Assembly: GCA_020091685.1 (NCBI GenBank)
Contig: CM034607.1
Coordinates: forward strand, 29,944,831-30,008,830
Length of the DNA stretch: 64,000 nucleotides
Direction: 5' to 3'
Source: Lutjanus erythropterus
Taxonomy: Eukaryota > Chordata > Actinopteri > Lutjaniformes > Lutjanidae
The translations under genes were made by a program, and so were the position numbers. The notes beneath the pieces were generated by a model. It saw nothing but the letters and a program-made list of their open reading frames with translations. It was not told the DNA's origin and ran no database searches. Of the stretch, positions 26,131-37,451 are shown one piece after another (within the stretch, counting starts at the first letter, position 1; the number at the start of each line of letters is the position of its first letter).

Positions 26131-28259
26131 CTGAAAACAAAGAAGGAAAACACAAAGATGTTATTTGCAAAGTCTAGTCAAACCCTTTTATTTATCTTTA
26201 TTTCACTTTTCTTTAATTTCACATAAATAAAATTATTTGGATGTGATGTAAGGCTGAAATACAGTGTCTGTGTGTGCGTGTGTATGAACATAACTGGCCT
26301 GTTTAGCAAAATTTAACTATTTAGAAGAACTATTTGGTGTATAGAAGCACAGCAATGCTTAATGGACCACAGCAGTGTAACAGTGTCATGTGTTTTCCTC
26401 ACTTCAGTGCTGCTATTAGTTTGTATTCATGTCAGTTCTGTATGAAAATCAAACTTTAAAAGTTGTGTTATTGATGATTTCGTGCTGCTGGGGGACACTA
26501 GGACCATGCAGCGACAAGTCAAACAGGTGAGAGAGACAAACAATAATTAAGCTCCTGGGCAGCAGGTGTGCAAAGACTGCAGACCTCCACCTCCTGAGAC
26601 TCTGGTGCTTTTCCATGTTGATCTACATAAACTGCACTCACACATAACATATAAAATCCAACATTAACTTTTCCAATGATTCCTGGGCACGCTAAATATA
26701 AATTCAGTGACAAATTTAACCTGTAAGTCACTCTTTCACAATGTTCAATATTAATTTAGCAGTTTGTTTCTGTACTGTACTTTTTAATCATTATACAGTA
26801 ACTAATTACTAAGTACTACTTACTTTTAGGTTTTTCACAGGTAGGAGACTCCCTGTGCTCCAGCAGTGGGTGTTTGTTGTTTCTGTCCTCCCCTTTTCTT
26901 TCCTTCTTTCGTTTTCATAAATGTTCCTAATGAATAGCTAGATTTCATTCGACCCTCCTTTTTGACAATAAAATTTTCGAAGAAACAACACAAAACAACT
27001 CAACTTTTTTCTCTGCACTTTACATGTTTTCTCTAGTACAGTTAATTTAATATCAAGTTTATTTTGCTGGAAAAGTTTTTGTTTTGAATCATTTCAAATT
27101 TCCCTCAATGTGTCTTTTCAAATTTAGTATACTAACTTTTAGGACACTATTTTTTTTTTAAGTTAAAACAAATTGTGTCTTGTTTTTTTTTTCTTACAGT
27201 GAACATTTTGTCTCTTCTTTGTTGGCTACGATGTGTCTTTATATCTTGAATTATTAAAGAGAAAACTGTTCCAGATAAACAGTGTACTCCTGATAAACAA
27301 CTGAAACAAATGTCTCCAGACTTTAAATCACACTATTGTTTCATGGTTACTGGAGGACAAAGCGAACCCTCTGACAGATGCACATTTCTCTGCTAATCTC
27401 TGAACATCACACAACACAACAACCCGCAGACTGAGTGCCGACACCTTTTCTGAGTCCAACTGGGGATCACCTACAGACTCTGTCTCTATGGGCCAGTAGC
27501 AGTGTGAATGACAGGTGCGGGTGTCCTTTTGTGAGGCTGTCCAGAAATGAAGCTCAGGGTCGGGTTTGTGGTTTACAGCCGGCATTCAATGCTGCACGTC
27601 ACAAGCTGTGTATTTCAACCATAAAGCGACAGGGGAATCTTATTCATGATTGCAATGAGCCGCAGTCTGCACACTGCAGCATGTCAGTGAAGAGGACTGT
27701 AACAGAGAGGGATCACATGTGAGTGATGATGTGCAGAGAGAAGAGGTGTGTCTGAAATAAACAAATGGTGTATGTGGAGTTTCCTGGATGTAACTAAATA
27801 TATAAGTGTCACCTGCCTATTTCTGTGGTGTTTTTTGTGCGTGTTTTGTTGGCTTGGTTGTGTATCTGTTGTTCTGGCTTTTGAGGGCGCATGAGGCATG
27901 TGTGGAAAAGCAGTAGGCAGTAGTAGGTAAATCATTAATACTCAATCTAACATCACTTATCAACTTTTATGTCTGTTACCTAGCAACCAGCAATACTTTT
28001 CTCATCTCACCAAGCTAAACAACTGTGGCTCCGTTGTGTTGTTATCATTGAAACACACTGAACATACATTGAAACATACAAAAAAGCAAGAACAAAGATA
28101 AGCACTTAACTTCAATACAGCTGTTACAACAGAGGTGATGGTAACATCTGTAGAGAAATCCAAAGTTGTTTATTTTGGGAAATTTACAACAACGCTAACT
28201 TGGGAGATAAAAGAAAGAAAGTGAGCTAAAGACAGCAGACACAGTCTCTGCCACATCTG

Positions 28260-28820
28260 CAGCCATATGGATTCAACAAATTAGCTAACACTAGCTAATG
28301 TTAGCTGTAACTACCATTACCTTCCATCAACGAATACTATGGTTAGCTACTCTTAGCTGTAGCTAACTATCATTACTTTGTGTCAACAGTCACCACTGTT
28401 AGGTACTCTTAGCTGTAAGAACCATTATGTTATGTCAAGAATTACTACCATTAGCTACTGTTAGCTGTAACAACCGTTACCTTCTGTTAACAAAAACACA
28501 ACCCTTAGCAACTCTTAGCTGTAATGGTTACCTTCCATCAACCATCACCATCGTTAGCTACTACCGTTAGCTACTACCTGTGAACAATCACTACCTTTAG
28601 CTTCTGTTAGCTGTAACTACTGTTAGCTTCTGTTAACAAAAACACAACCCTTAGCAACTCTTAGCTGTAATGGTTACCTTCCATCAACCATCACCATCGT
28701 TAGCTACTACTGTTAGCTACTACCTGTGAACAATCACTACCTTTAGCTTCTGTTAGCTGTAACTACTGTTAGCTTCCATCAGTGAATACTACCATTAGCT
28801 GCTGTGAGCTGTGTGTGAAA
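28260..28820. repeat. GTTAGCT-type minisatellite with a 146-bp tandem duplication
   Basis: Dozens of TTAGCTACT / TTAGCTGTAA words in imperfect units. Inside it, 28481-28626 and 28627-28772 are near-identical 146-bp copies (both begin CTTCTGTTAACAAAAACACA); I see one base change, CTACCGTTAG versus CTACTGTTAG. Confidence 0.88.
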
Positions 28821-29489
28821 AGTACAAAAAAGTTTGTTTTAGACAAAAACAATGCACAATCCTGAAAAAAAGTTTTAAAAATTTAAATAAACTAAATAAA
28901 TAAAATAAAATCTTGACTTATGGTCCAGGTTCAATGGCTTAATTTTGTTTTAAAAGGCTTCGGAAACAACACACATTTAACAGTTAAGTGCTATACTACC
29001 TTTTAACATTGAGCTAAAATGATAAGCTGTAGTGACAGTAGCTGGAATGGAGAGGAAACATAAAGTCATCTGCTGCTGGACGGCCCCGCTGTGTTAAAAT
29101 GAACTTGATGTCTGATAGTAAACAGCAGGACGATGATCTTTGTTCCTGGCTCAGGCTTTGTTGTTGTTCACCTGAGCCCAGTGCAGGGATCACCTCACCG
29201 CTGTGTCTCAGTAGGAATGAAAAGTAAACCCAGTGTCTATTTGGGGCCTTAGCTGTGTATCAGTATTACATGACCTTTCTTTCACTGGCCATCACTTCAT
29301 TTTACTTCTGTCATTTTTGCTTCATCGATGCACTTTCTGCCCTCTAATTAATGTTATTAAACACATTTATTGTCAGTTAGTTATTAGACCGAACTGGTGC
29401 TTTTCAAAGTCAGACCTAAAGTTGGTTTTCATGCTAGCCTAATTTATGTGGATACTCTTTTAGCCAGGATAGCGGTATGGCTGTAAGAT

Positions 29490-29905
29490 GTCTCTGTAGG
29501 TCAGTAGGTGCACCACTTTGGTCCAGACTGAAATAACTCAACAACTGTTAGATTTATTGCCATGAAACTTTGTACAGACTTTTATGTTTCCCAGACAATG
29601 ATAACTGAGGTGATCCTCTGACTTCTCGTGTTGCGCCACTATTAGGTCAAAGTTTCAGTTGTTAAATTATTTGGTTTATGACTTCATATCTGCAAAACTA
29701 ATGACTTTTCCATCAGCATCAGTTGTACTTTGGGTTTGCTCCTAATTAGCAAACGTTATCATGCTACCATGCTAAGTAAATATGGTTATAAAAAATACCT
29801 GTTTAGCATCAAAATGATAGCATTGGCACGATGAGCATTTTAGCATTTAGTTGAACACAGCTGTGCCTCACAGAGCTGCTAGCATGGCTGTAGACTTTTA
29901 TTATT
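29490..29905 (+). repeat. Acanthomorph interspersed repeat, class unknown
   Basis: Runs of the kind TCAACAACTGTTAGATTTAT, CCATGAAACTTTGTACAGAC, then ATGCTACCATGCTAAG and TCACAGAGCTGCTAGCATGG. I recognise this from many perch-like fish loci as a high-copy dispersed element; its class is not evident. No open frame. Confidence 0.6.
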
Positions 29906-30129
29906 GTTTAATATTGAGCTTGAATTTTTTTGGTTATTAATGTGCATTTCTTGAGCTTAATATCCTCTAAAGAACTTCAGATAGCTTTGCAGACTATTGC
30001 AGATTAGCGTCACTTAAAAGTTCCAGTGAAACTTCTAGCTAAGTGCTTCCTGTAAAGCAGGCCTGAAATGGGTTTCATTAGAACTAGCTAGTTTTTCTTA
30101 TTTTTTGCTTGTAGTTTATTAGCCAACAT

Positions 30130-30400
30130 GAATAATTTAGGACGTAAGATGAAAAAAACATAACAGGAAGAAAATACAAGACATAACAAGAAAAAACAAC
30201 GTAACAAGAAGAAAATTATATAACAAGACGTATCAAGCTGAAAATGGCATGAAAAGACATAACAGGACAAAAATAACATAAGACAAAAACAACGTAACAA
30301 GACATAACAAGACGTAAGAAGATATAACAAGACAAACATGATGTAAGAAGAAGAAAACAACGTAACATGATGAAAATGCTGCAAAAGACGTAACAAGATG
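30130..30400. repeat. Purine-rich minisatellite of (A)GACATAACAAGAA units
   Basis: About 15-20 degenerate 13-20-bp units with cores AACGTAACAAGAAGAAAA and GACGTAACAAGA. The strand is strongly asymmetric (A/G/C with few T). The minus-strand frames across it (Cys/Phe/Leu rich) are repeat translation, not genes. Confidence 0.8.
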
Positions 30401-30479
30401 AAACAGACAGAGAGGGAGTAAGTGAGGGAGTAAAGGTGACAGCTTTCCACATAAACAGCGGGTAGAAATGCGGGTGTCT

Positions 30480-30650
30480 TTTTACTTTTATACTTTAAGT
30501 ACTTTTCAGAGCCTGTACTTTTTCACTTTTACTTGATTAAAGAAGTTGAACCAGTACTTCTACTTTTACCAGAGTCCTTTTTTTTACACAAGTATTTGTA
30601 CTTCTACTTTACTAAAGAAAATGTGTACTTTTGCCACCTCTGACTTCACC
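30480..30650. repeat. Fragment of an 'ACTTTTACTTG' type interspersed repeat
   Basis: TACTTTAAGTACTTTTCAGA, then CAGTACTTCTACTTTTACCA and TGTACTTTTGCCACCTCTG; a degenerate relative of the sequence at 36154-37451. Confidence 0.55.
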
Positions 30651-30825
30651 GAGTTGTAACTTTAGTTGTAAACTTCTGTCCTCATGGGAAAAGTATCCTA
30701 ACACCAACAACACATACAAACGCCACAATTACAGTGAGCAATCATGGCCACAAATGTATACATGATTCACTCCGTCCATCTCCTCCACCCCTCCTCACTC
30801 ATTCGCTCTGTGTCTGAACTTGGCT

Positions 30826-30943
30826 CTTTTTAAATAGCCTCCATTGGCTCGCTGGCCAACAGCCTCCACACATGGACAGGCCGGAGGAAGGCAGGAGACG
30901 GGATCGTACAGGACGGGGCAGCAGCTGTTGTCGGTGTCATATG
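30826..30943 (-). promoter_or_regulatory. klhl31: Candidate klhl31 promoter: TATA/MEF2-like box, CCAAT and two E-boxes
   Basis: Read on the minus strand: E-boxes CATATG (30943-30938) and CAGCTG (30927-30922, the myogenic bHLH form), CCAATGG (30847-30841), then CTATTTAAAAAG (30837-30826). The last is TATA-like and one base from a MEF2 site. This is a locally GC-richer island about 5 kb before the klhl31 ATG. KLHL31 is a muscle gene, so the combination is apt, but I find no decisive splice donor and the assignment is inference. Confidence 0.3.
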
Positions 30944-33900
30944 AAGAGGAGGGGCTCACAGTTACAGACCGTATGGGCTATTTGGGATGTTGCAATCGCC
31001 CTTTAAACAGTTGAAACAGCAACGCTCAGCAGGCAGGACGCTGTATAACATCATTACACCACAATTTAACTGAGAGGAGGATTGATGCTCCGAGATGCTG
31101 CAGCATGTGGACTGTAATTTAAAAAAAAAAGTTTGGATCGTATGCATCAGCAGCTGAGAGTTTCTGTGAATGTGACCCTCTCAGTCTAATGATCACAGAG
31201 GTGTAGGGAGGTGATAAATTCAGTGTCAAGGCCAACTGGAGACAAGTGGGGCAGGATGATGACAAAAATGTATTTGATTCATCCAGAAACAACAAGGTGG
31301 AAGTCAGAAATAACATCTTAATCAGCATGGGTTCCATAGACTCTTAGAGAGTCTCATCAAGATATATTCCTTGTATCTAGCTCTTATATTCATATATTTA
31401 CTGTGTTTTCACAAAATAGATGCTCAAAAGTGTTCAGCTCTTCCCCTCAACTCCAGTATATGTCAAGTATTAGCTCACTTAGCTTACTTAAATGTACTAC
31501 AAGAAATTTTCCGGAAATGAAAAAAAAAATTGTGGTTACCACAGTTGAAAAACTACCATTTTTGTCGACAGGGGTCTCCAAGTTCCTTCTTGTAGCTTTG
31601 AGTAAAAGTACCAGTATCATTGTGTAAATCTACTCGATTACAAGTAAAATTCCTGCTTTCAAAATCCTACTTAAGTAAAAGTATGCTTCTATTATCAGCA
31701 AAATGTATTTTAGCATATAATATGTAATTTCCAAAACAATAACAAAAGATGTAGTTTGTTGATGTTGAAAAGAAGCGTGGGATCATGGGAGTTGTTGTCT
31801 TTAACTGACTCTGGCAGAAACCATGTTCACAACAAAGGTAAAGTTTTTCATTTCAGTTTTTCATGTTATGTTCAGTCATGTTTGCCAACTTCCTTCCTCA
31901 TTCTCTGATATGTTCAATGTATGTTTTTCTGCAGAAGTCACAGCAACTAGAGGCAAGCAGGAAACGCACAGATAGCCTGAATAAAATTACACATTACTCT
32001 GGGTTTGAACATTTTTGAAAAGATTTGGAATAATTTAAGTACACAGCTCAACAAAATATATTATCTCTAGCATTTAGACATTTTTAATGTGGAAATGTTT
32101 CATCGCTGTCCAATTAAAAACATTCATCTTATCAGCCATGTTTTCAGCTTTGTGCATTTTTTCAGATGATCCTGTGGTTTTGTAAATGGTTTGTTTGGCT
32201 TAAGAAAAAGGAGAAGTGTCTCAACTTATAAAGGAGCATTTCCCCCTTCAGTTTTAGGGAAATGTATAGATTTTTATGGAGGGATAATGTACAGTGAGCA
32301 AGACATTATTGTAAAATAAACCCTGACAGGGTGATGCAGGTCTTGAATTATACTCATTATCCCAATTATTACATGGTTACTTACCAAAAAAATCTGTAAT
32401 TTGATACAAAATATAGCATTTAAAATTATTTTATTGATTTAAAAATATTTTACTGCACCTCCAGAGTCTATGATCAAAACTGCATCCATAGCAATTGTCT
32501 CTCTTTCACTGTTTGGGAGAGTCTACAGCAGTGTTTTCCTGTGAAACTCCAGCAGTATTTTGTGGACTAAAACAATAAGCCTGCCCTTCAATTAGCATGA
32601 TCATGAGTAGATAATGACTGAGCTTTCATTTTGGGTGAACTATCCCTTTAAATAACAAATAACTATAGCTACTGAATAAAGTACAATATTAGCCTCTAAA
32701 ATGTAGTGCAGTTTAAGTTTAAAGTAAAATTATGACCTTGGTGACGTTTCAGACAAACTAATCTTGCTTTGGAAGTGATTCTGAGGCATGAAAACAATCT
32801 TTGCTCTGCAGAGATCAGACTTCAGAAATATCTGAGACCAAGGTTAGTGCAGGGAGCAGCTGCTCTGTCATCCACCGTACTGGGAACCAGACTTCACCAC
32901 CACCCCCCAACACCACCACCACCATCATTATCACTGATAAATATACTGTAACTAACAACAGCACATCCTTCCAAAACAACAGCACCACAGCCTCAAAGGC
33001 AACACAATTGTGACTATTATATTAAAAACAAAACAATAAAATACAAAAGTAACAAAATAAAGCAGTATTTTTAAAAAAAGGTTTTCATTAATAAATAAAC
33101 ATAAACCCAAATAAGTTAGCAGTACTTGAAAAAATCGAGGCACAATTTTCTTGAGTTTTCTTTAAGCTACCAGAGCTTAAGCATCACATGTACTCTTTGA
33201 TTACAATTAAATTCAAATTATTGATGATGTCAACTCAAATATTTTCAGTAAATCCACATTTTTTATTTTTTAGTATTTTTTTTATTTTTTATTTAGGGAC
33301 CTTATTTCCCTCATTAATGAAAATTATTAGCTTAATTAAGAGAAAAGAAAGAAAATTCTATTGGCACGCAACATTTTTAAGTTAGTAGAACCTGCATAAA
33401 TATAAAATTTTCACTACTTAATGCAAATAATTAATTTGCGCACTCAGTTTTAAAGTTGGGTTTAAACACAGCAGAAAAAATCAACTTCTACACAATTAAC
33501 AACTAAAATAATTGTTCAGAACTTTTTCTTTTAATACCAATTTACAGAAATTTATTGAGAAATTATGAGAAAACAGGCTTGTAAAATAAAGTGTTATCAA
33601 TATTTTTCATGTTATGAACTGCATTATACAGTATTTTACTATGTTTCATGAAAGTCTGCAAGTTTTAGAAAACGTAACCAAACACCCAAAGGTTTCAGAT
33701 GTCAGTAACAGGTCAGATATTTGCCTGGTGACCCAGATACAAACAAACAGCTGGATGTAAATAAAAACAAGCATTAAAGTGATTTTCTGTGACAAGCCGA
33801 GGAACCAAATGTGTTCCAAAGTTAGTCTGAGACATGTCAGCAGTCAGAGCCACACATGAATCCATATCCGTAACTAATTACTCTGAAAGATATTAATGTA

Positions 33901-35612
33901 AACGTCCAGCTGGACAGAAATTGAGCTCGGTTTGAATCACCGCCAGCGTCTCGACCCAGATGGTTGATACAACGTGAGCTGAGGGGAAACACCAGCTTCA
34001 GTCTGCAGCTTCCACTTACTAACAGATATTTATTTACATCTTTAATTTACTCTTGATGAAACTCTTCTTTTGTTTTTAACTAATAACAAATATTTAGTGT
34101 TTATTGTTTTTTTTTCTGTGAGATAAATACCAGATAAATAACACAATGTAACTGCAGATTAATTTGTTTGTCAGGTGGTAATGTGCGTTTGTTTCATTGA
34201 AATAGAAAAATAAACAGTTTTACTGTGTAAGAAAAGGAGAAGGGAGGTAATCTAAGCACCTGGGGCCCTGCTTTAGTCCTGACTTTTATTTTTAGACGCC
34301 GACCTCAGTGTGAAACTGCTCTGAGTATTTGGAGCTTTGCAAAGAAGCACAGATATGTCAACTGGTATAAAGTGAATCACTGTGATGCTTTTGTCAGAGC
34401 TGTTTTTCCTGCCAAAATAAATGACATAACTGAGGCTGGAGAGCCGCCCAGTACAACCACATTCTTTGTAGCTCTGTTGCTCTGCTTTGATGTTTAATAC
34501 TTTGGTTAAAGAACTGTTGACGCGCACCAACAGAGGGTGGAGTGACAGTTTTCATGCTGGATATCCGAGACAAGAAACACAGTTGAATTCATAAGAAGCA
34601 AAACATGCCATTTATCAGGTCAACACACTCAGCGGTTTTCCACCTATGGCCTTACTCGAGCTGCTGTGACCAGTAGCTTCTGGTGGCTAACACTAGCTAA
34701 TAGTTGCCTCTATGGCCTTACTCAGGCTAGACATTTAGCTTATGGTGGCTAATGTTGGCTAATGTTTGCTGCTATGGCCTTACTCGCGCTGGTGTGGCTA
34801 TTAGCTTATAGCAGAAAATGCTAGTTAATCTAAGCAAACTTTGTGTATGGGAGGATTTTTGAAATCTGAACTGAGACAGGCTAGCTGTTTCCAGTCTTTA
34901 TGCTAAGCTAGGCCAATTGCCTCCTAGCTTCGGGTCCATATTTCACATATAAATATGAGATTTATATCAATAGTCTCATCTGACTTCGTTTGAGCCAGTC
35001 CAACAGCATCCAATCCAGTTGCAGGAGAGAACCATGAAGAATTAACATAACGTTATAGACGCCAGTTAGAAAAAATGATACCAAAGATAATTTTGTTGGT
35101 GTTAAAAAAAACAACTATGCGGTTTTCAACAAAAAACAACTTCCAAAACACACAGGTTGAAATTTTCAGACAGCAACAACTTTCCCGTTTTGTTCAACAT
35201 TTAAAGTCACACAAAGAACAATAAGTCAAGGCTAATATATAGTGAGCTAACACTTAGCTAATGTTAGTTTAATGAGTAACTTTGTAAATAGAGGAGGCTG
35301 GAAACTTACTGTTACATTATGAATTGTTTAGGCATTAAAACTGGGACTTGACTTGTGACCTGTCAGTGTTGACTTGAGACTCAAGTGCAAAGACGTGACT
35401 TGCAAAACAAAGACCTGGTCCCACCTGTGCTACAGAACACATGGGATCTTGAACATGACCACTGAATTGAAGTAGCACCAGTCTTAATAAAACCAGAACA
35501 TTATGAGCTTTACTAAAGTGTTATTAACTACATGTCTATGGTTTTGCACTGCAAACTGTTTGTGTTGTTGTTTTTGTTGTGAAGTGTTTTTGTCCACGAC
35601 CTGTAGCTACCC

Positions 35613-35614
<2 letters not shown>
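30944..35614. other. Intergenic klhl31-eloa, left part, no gene seen
   Basis: AT-rich, with degraded interspersed repeats: ACTTAAGTAAAAG type at 31600-31740, the 'AAACCCTGACAGGGTGATGC' MITE at 32280-32560, and GCTAGCTGTTTCCAGTC type at 34850-35000. Short CAC/CAT runs near 32896-32930. No supported coding exon. Confidence 0.55.
32280..32560. mobile_element. Degraded copy of the 'CAGTGAGCAGGTCATTATTG' foldback MITE
   Basis: ACAGTGAGCAAGACATTATT, AAACCCTGACAGGGTGATGC and CCTCCAGAGTCTATGATCA match the interior of the full copy at 60763-61327. The terminal arms are not preserved. Confidence 0.65.

Positions 35615-35693
<79 letters not shown>
35615..35693. repeat. (CA)n microsatellite
   Basis: About 79 bp, with one AA interruption near 35679. 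Confidence 0.97.
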
Positions 35694-35810
35694 AAACACC
35701 ACCCTCGTGCATCTCCACCTCTTCTATCGCTCTGTGAATTCCATTGCGTATCTCATGAGTGTATTTATAGGTGCTGACCATCACAACACATATGCATGTG
35801 TGTGTATTTT

Positions 35811-35830
35811 GTGTGTGTGTGTGTGTGTGT

Positions 35831-35901
<71 letters not shown>
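35811..35901. repeat. (TG)n microsatellite, inverted partner of the CA tract
   Basis: About 91 bp with one AG interruption near 35835. With the CA tract 117 bp away it forms a long inverted repeat. The Thr-His and Cys-Val frames across both tracts are not genes. Confidence 0.97.
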
Positions 35902-35903
<2 letters not shown>

Positions 35904-36911
35904 AGCTAGGGACTGGAAAGAGACGGACTGACACCTCCTGTAGAGTAGTAATATCCCAACAGCAACTGGCAACTGCTTCACATTGTTTCCACTCAGCAGT
36001 TAAATATAAATATTCATATAAATTATTAATTAATATGATGATGTCATGTAGTAGAAGAGGTACTCATATTTTACTTGAGTACTCGTTGGGCCCCAACAGA
36101 GCTCTACATAATGTCATTAAACATCTTATTACAATTTCAGAAGCATTAACACACAAGTGGTGGAATGTATCCGAGTACATTTACTCAAGTCCTGCACTTA
36201 AGTACAATTTTGACAACTTTCTTTAGTATTTACATTTTATGTTACTTTTAGCATCTATTCCACTACTTTTCAAGGATAAATACTTTACTTTTTACTGCAC
36301 TACATTTATTTGACAACTTTAGTTACTAGTTACTTTTTACATAAAATATGATATGATGCAGTACTATATTACTTATCTGTCTAATACTGAAGTATTTGAC
36401 AGACTACACCATTCAAAAGCTCTAACATGTGATAAAAACAGAATACACTATAATGCTATAATACTGCGACACTGTATAAGGAGGCATTCTGCACAACGAG
36501 TACTTGTACTTTTGATACTTTATGTAAATGTCTGCACTTTTTTTGAAGTAGCATTTTGAATCAGGACTTTTACTTGTAACAGAGTATTTTTAGTCCGTCA
36601 CTCTTAGAAATATGGGCTCAAAGGGGTTCTTCCTGAAGGGCTGAGGTTCTACCCAGAACCATTTTCTTCTAAAGAACCCTTTTTTGGAGAAAGGGTTTGT
36701 CAAGGGTTCTTTGTAAGACTGAGAGTTGCATTGAGAAGCCTTCTCATCCAAATAGCCCTTTTTGGAAGGAGTTCTTCAAAGATTGTCTCTGACCTTAAGG
36801 GTCCTTTGTATAAAAGAGTTCTCTGTAGAGCCTCCCGGGTGGGTTCTAGATAAAACCCTTGGGATATAAAGGGGTTCTGGGTAGAACCCCCTGGGTGGGT
36901 CCTAAATAAAC

Positions 36912-37011
36912 TCTTGGAATATAAAAGAGTTCTCGGGACAGCCCTCTGGGTAGGTTCTAGAATCTAGAACCTACCCAGAGGGCTGTCCCTGACCCTTTTA
37001 TATTCCAAGAC
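36912..37011. repeat. Near-perfect inverted repeat, ~48-bp arms and 3-bp centre
   Basis: Left arm 36912-36960 (TCTTGGAATATAAAAGAG ... GGGTAGGTTCTAG) and right arm 36964-37011 (CTAGAACCTACCC ... TTATATTCCAAGA) are reverse complements with a few mismatches. The centre is AAT. Confidence 0.85.
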
Positions 37012-37046
37012 CTTTATCTAGATAAAGGTCTTGGAATATAAAAGGG
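36993..37046. repeat. Perfect 54-bp palindrome with no spacer
   Basis: Arms 36993-37019 and 37020-37046 are exact reverse complements over 27 bp each (centre ATCT|AGAT; outer ends CCCTTTTATATTCC and GGAATATAAAAGGG). It overlaps the right arm of the preceding inverted repeat, so two alternative hairpins compete. Confidence 0.9.
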
Positions 37047-37451
37047 TTCGCAGCAGAACCCCCGGGTGGGTTCTAGATAAAACACCTGGAATATAAAAGG
37101 GCTCACGGTAGAACCCCTGAGTAGGTTTCAGTTAGCAGCCTGAGAAGGTGGAAAGATTCTGGATAGAAACCCCAGAGATGGTTCTGGATGGAACCATTGC
37201 ACCATAGAAGGGTTCTCCTTTAGACCCTTTCTTATGGGGTGTTCTGGGGAAACCTTTCACAGGTGGTTCTGGGCATAACCCTTTATGTTGGGTTCTACAT
37301 AGAACTCTGAAAGGATTTCAAGTGGAAATATACCAAAAAGGGTTCTCCTATGGAGACAAGCCATGGTTCTAGTTAGTGCCTTTATTTCTAAGAGTGTATT
37401 TTATTACTACTTTTACTTGTGTAAAGAATCAGAGTAGTTCTTCCACCACTG

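Larger units (their letters stand above)
26131..30825. other. Presumed first intron of klhl31 (untranslated), no other gene seen
   Basis: About 4.7 kb of AT-rich DNA containing only the repeats listed below. Short open frames (for example on the minus strand at 27328-27585) resemble nothing I know and lack splice or start context. Confidence 0.5.
36599..37396. mobile_element. Non-autonomous transposon with CACTCTTAGAAATA ends, nested in the hAT-like MITE
   Basis: Exact 14-bp terminal inverted repeats: CACTCTTAGAAATA at 36599-36612 and TATTTCTAAGAGTG at 37383-37396. The interior is an array of GGGTTCT...AGAACCC units in both orientations, including two large palindromes (below). CACT/AGTG termini suggest a CACTA (EnSpm)-like origin, but no clear 3-bp target duplication is visible. 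No coding capacity. Confidence 0.75.
36154..37451. mobile_element. hAT-like MITE of the 'AGTGGTGGAA...TTCCACCACTG' family, split by a second element
   Basis: The left end (CAAGTGGTGGAATGTATCCG, then ACATTTACTCAAGTCCTGCA) and the right end (TTGTGTAAAGAATCAGAG, then TTCTTCCACCACTG) are inverted. The interior is the ACTTTTACTTG / AAGTACAATTTTGACA sequence common in acanthomorph fish. It is interrupted at 36599-37396 by a different element; removing that rejoins a normal copy of about 500 bp. Related copies: 39790-40240 and 61630-62060. The hAT class is inferred from end sequence and size. Confidence 0.7.

Noticed and set aside
28260-28820. CRISPR-like or telomere-like array
   Set aside because: The GTTAGCT words have no constant repeat/spacer structure and are not TTAGGG; it is an ordinary minisatellite in an animal genome.
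30088-30450. Multi-pass membrane protein on the minus strand
   Set aside because: The Cys/Phe/Leu-rich frame is the reverse of an AACAAGA minisatellite.
35503-35934. Open frames of Thr-His or Cys-Val repeats
   Set aside because: They are translations of CA/TG microsatellites, present on both strands at once.
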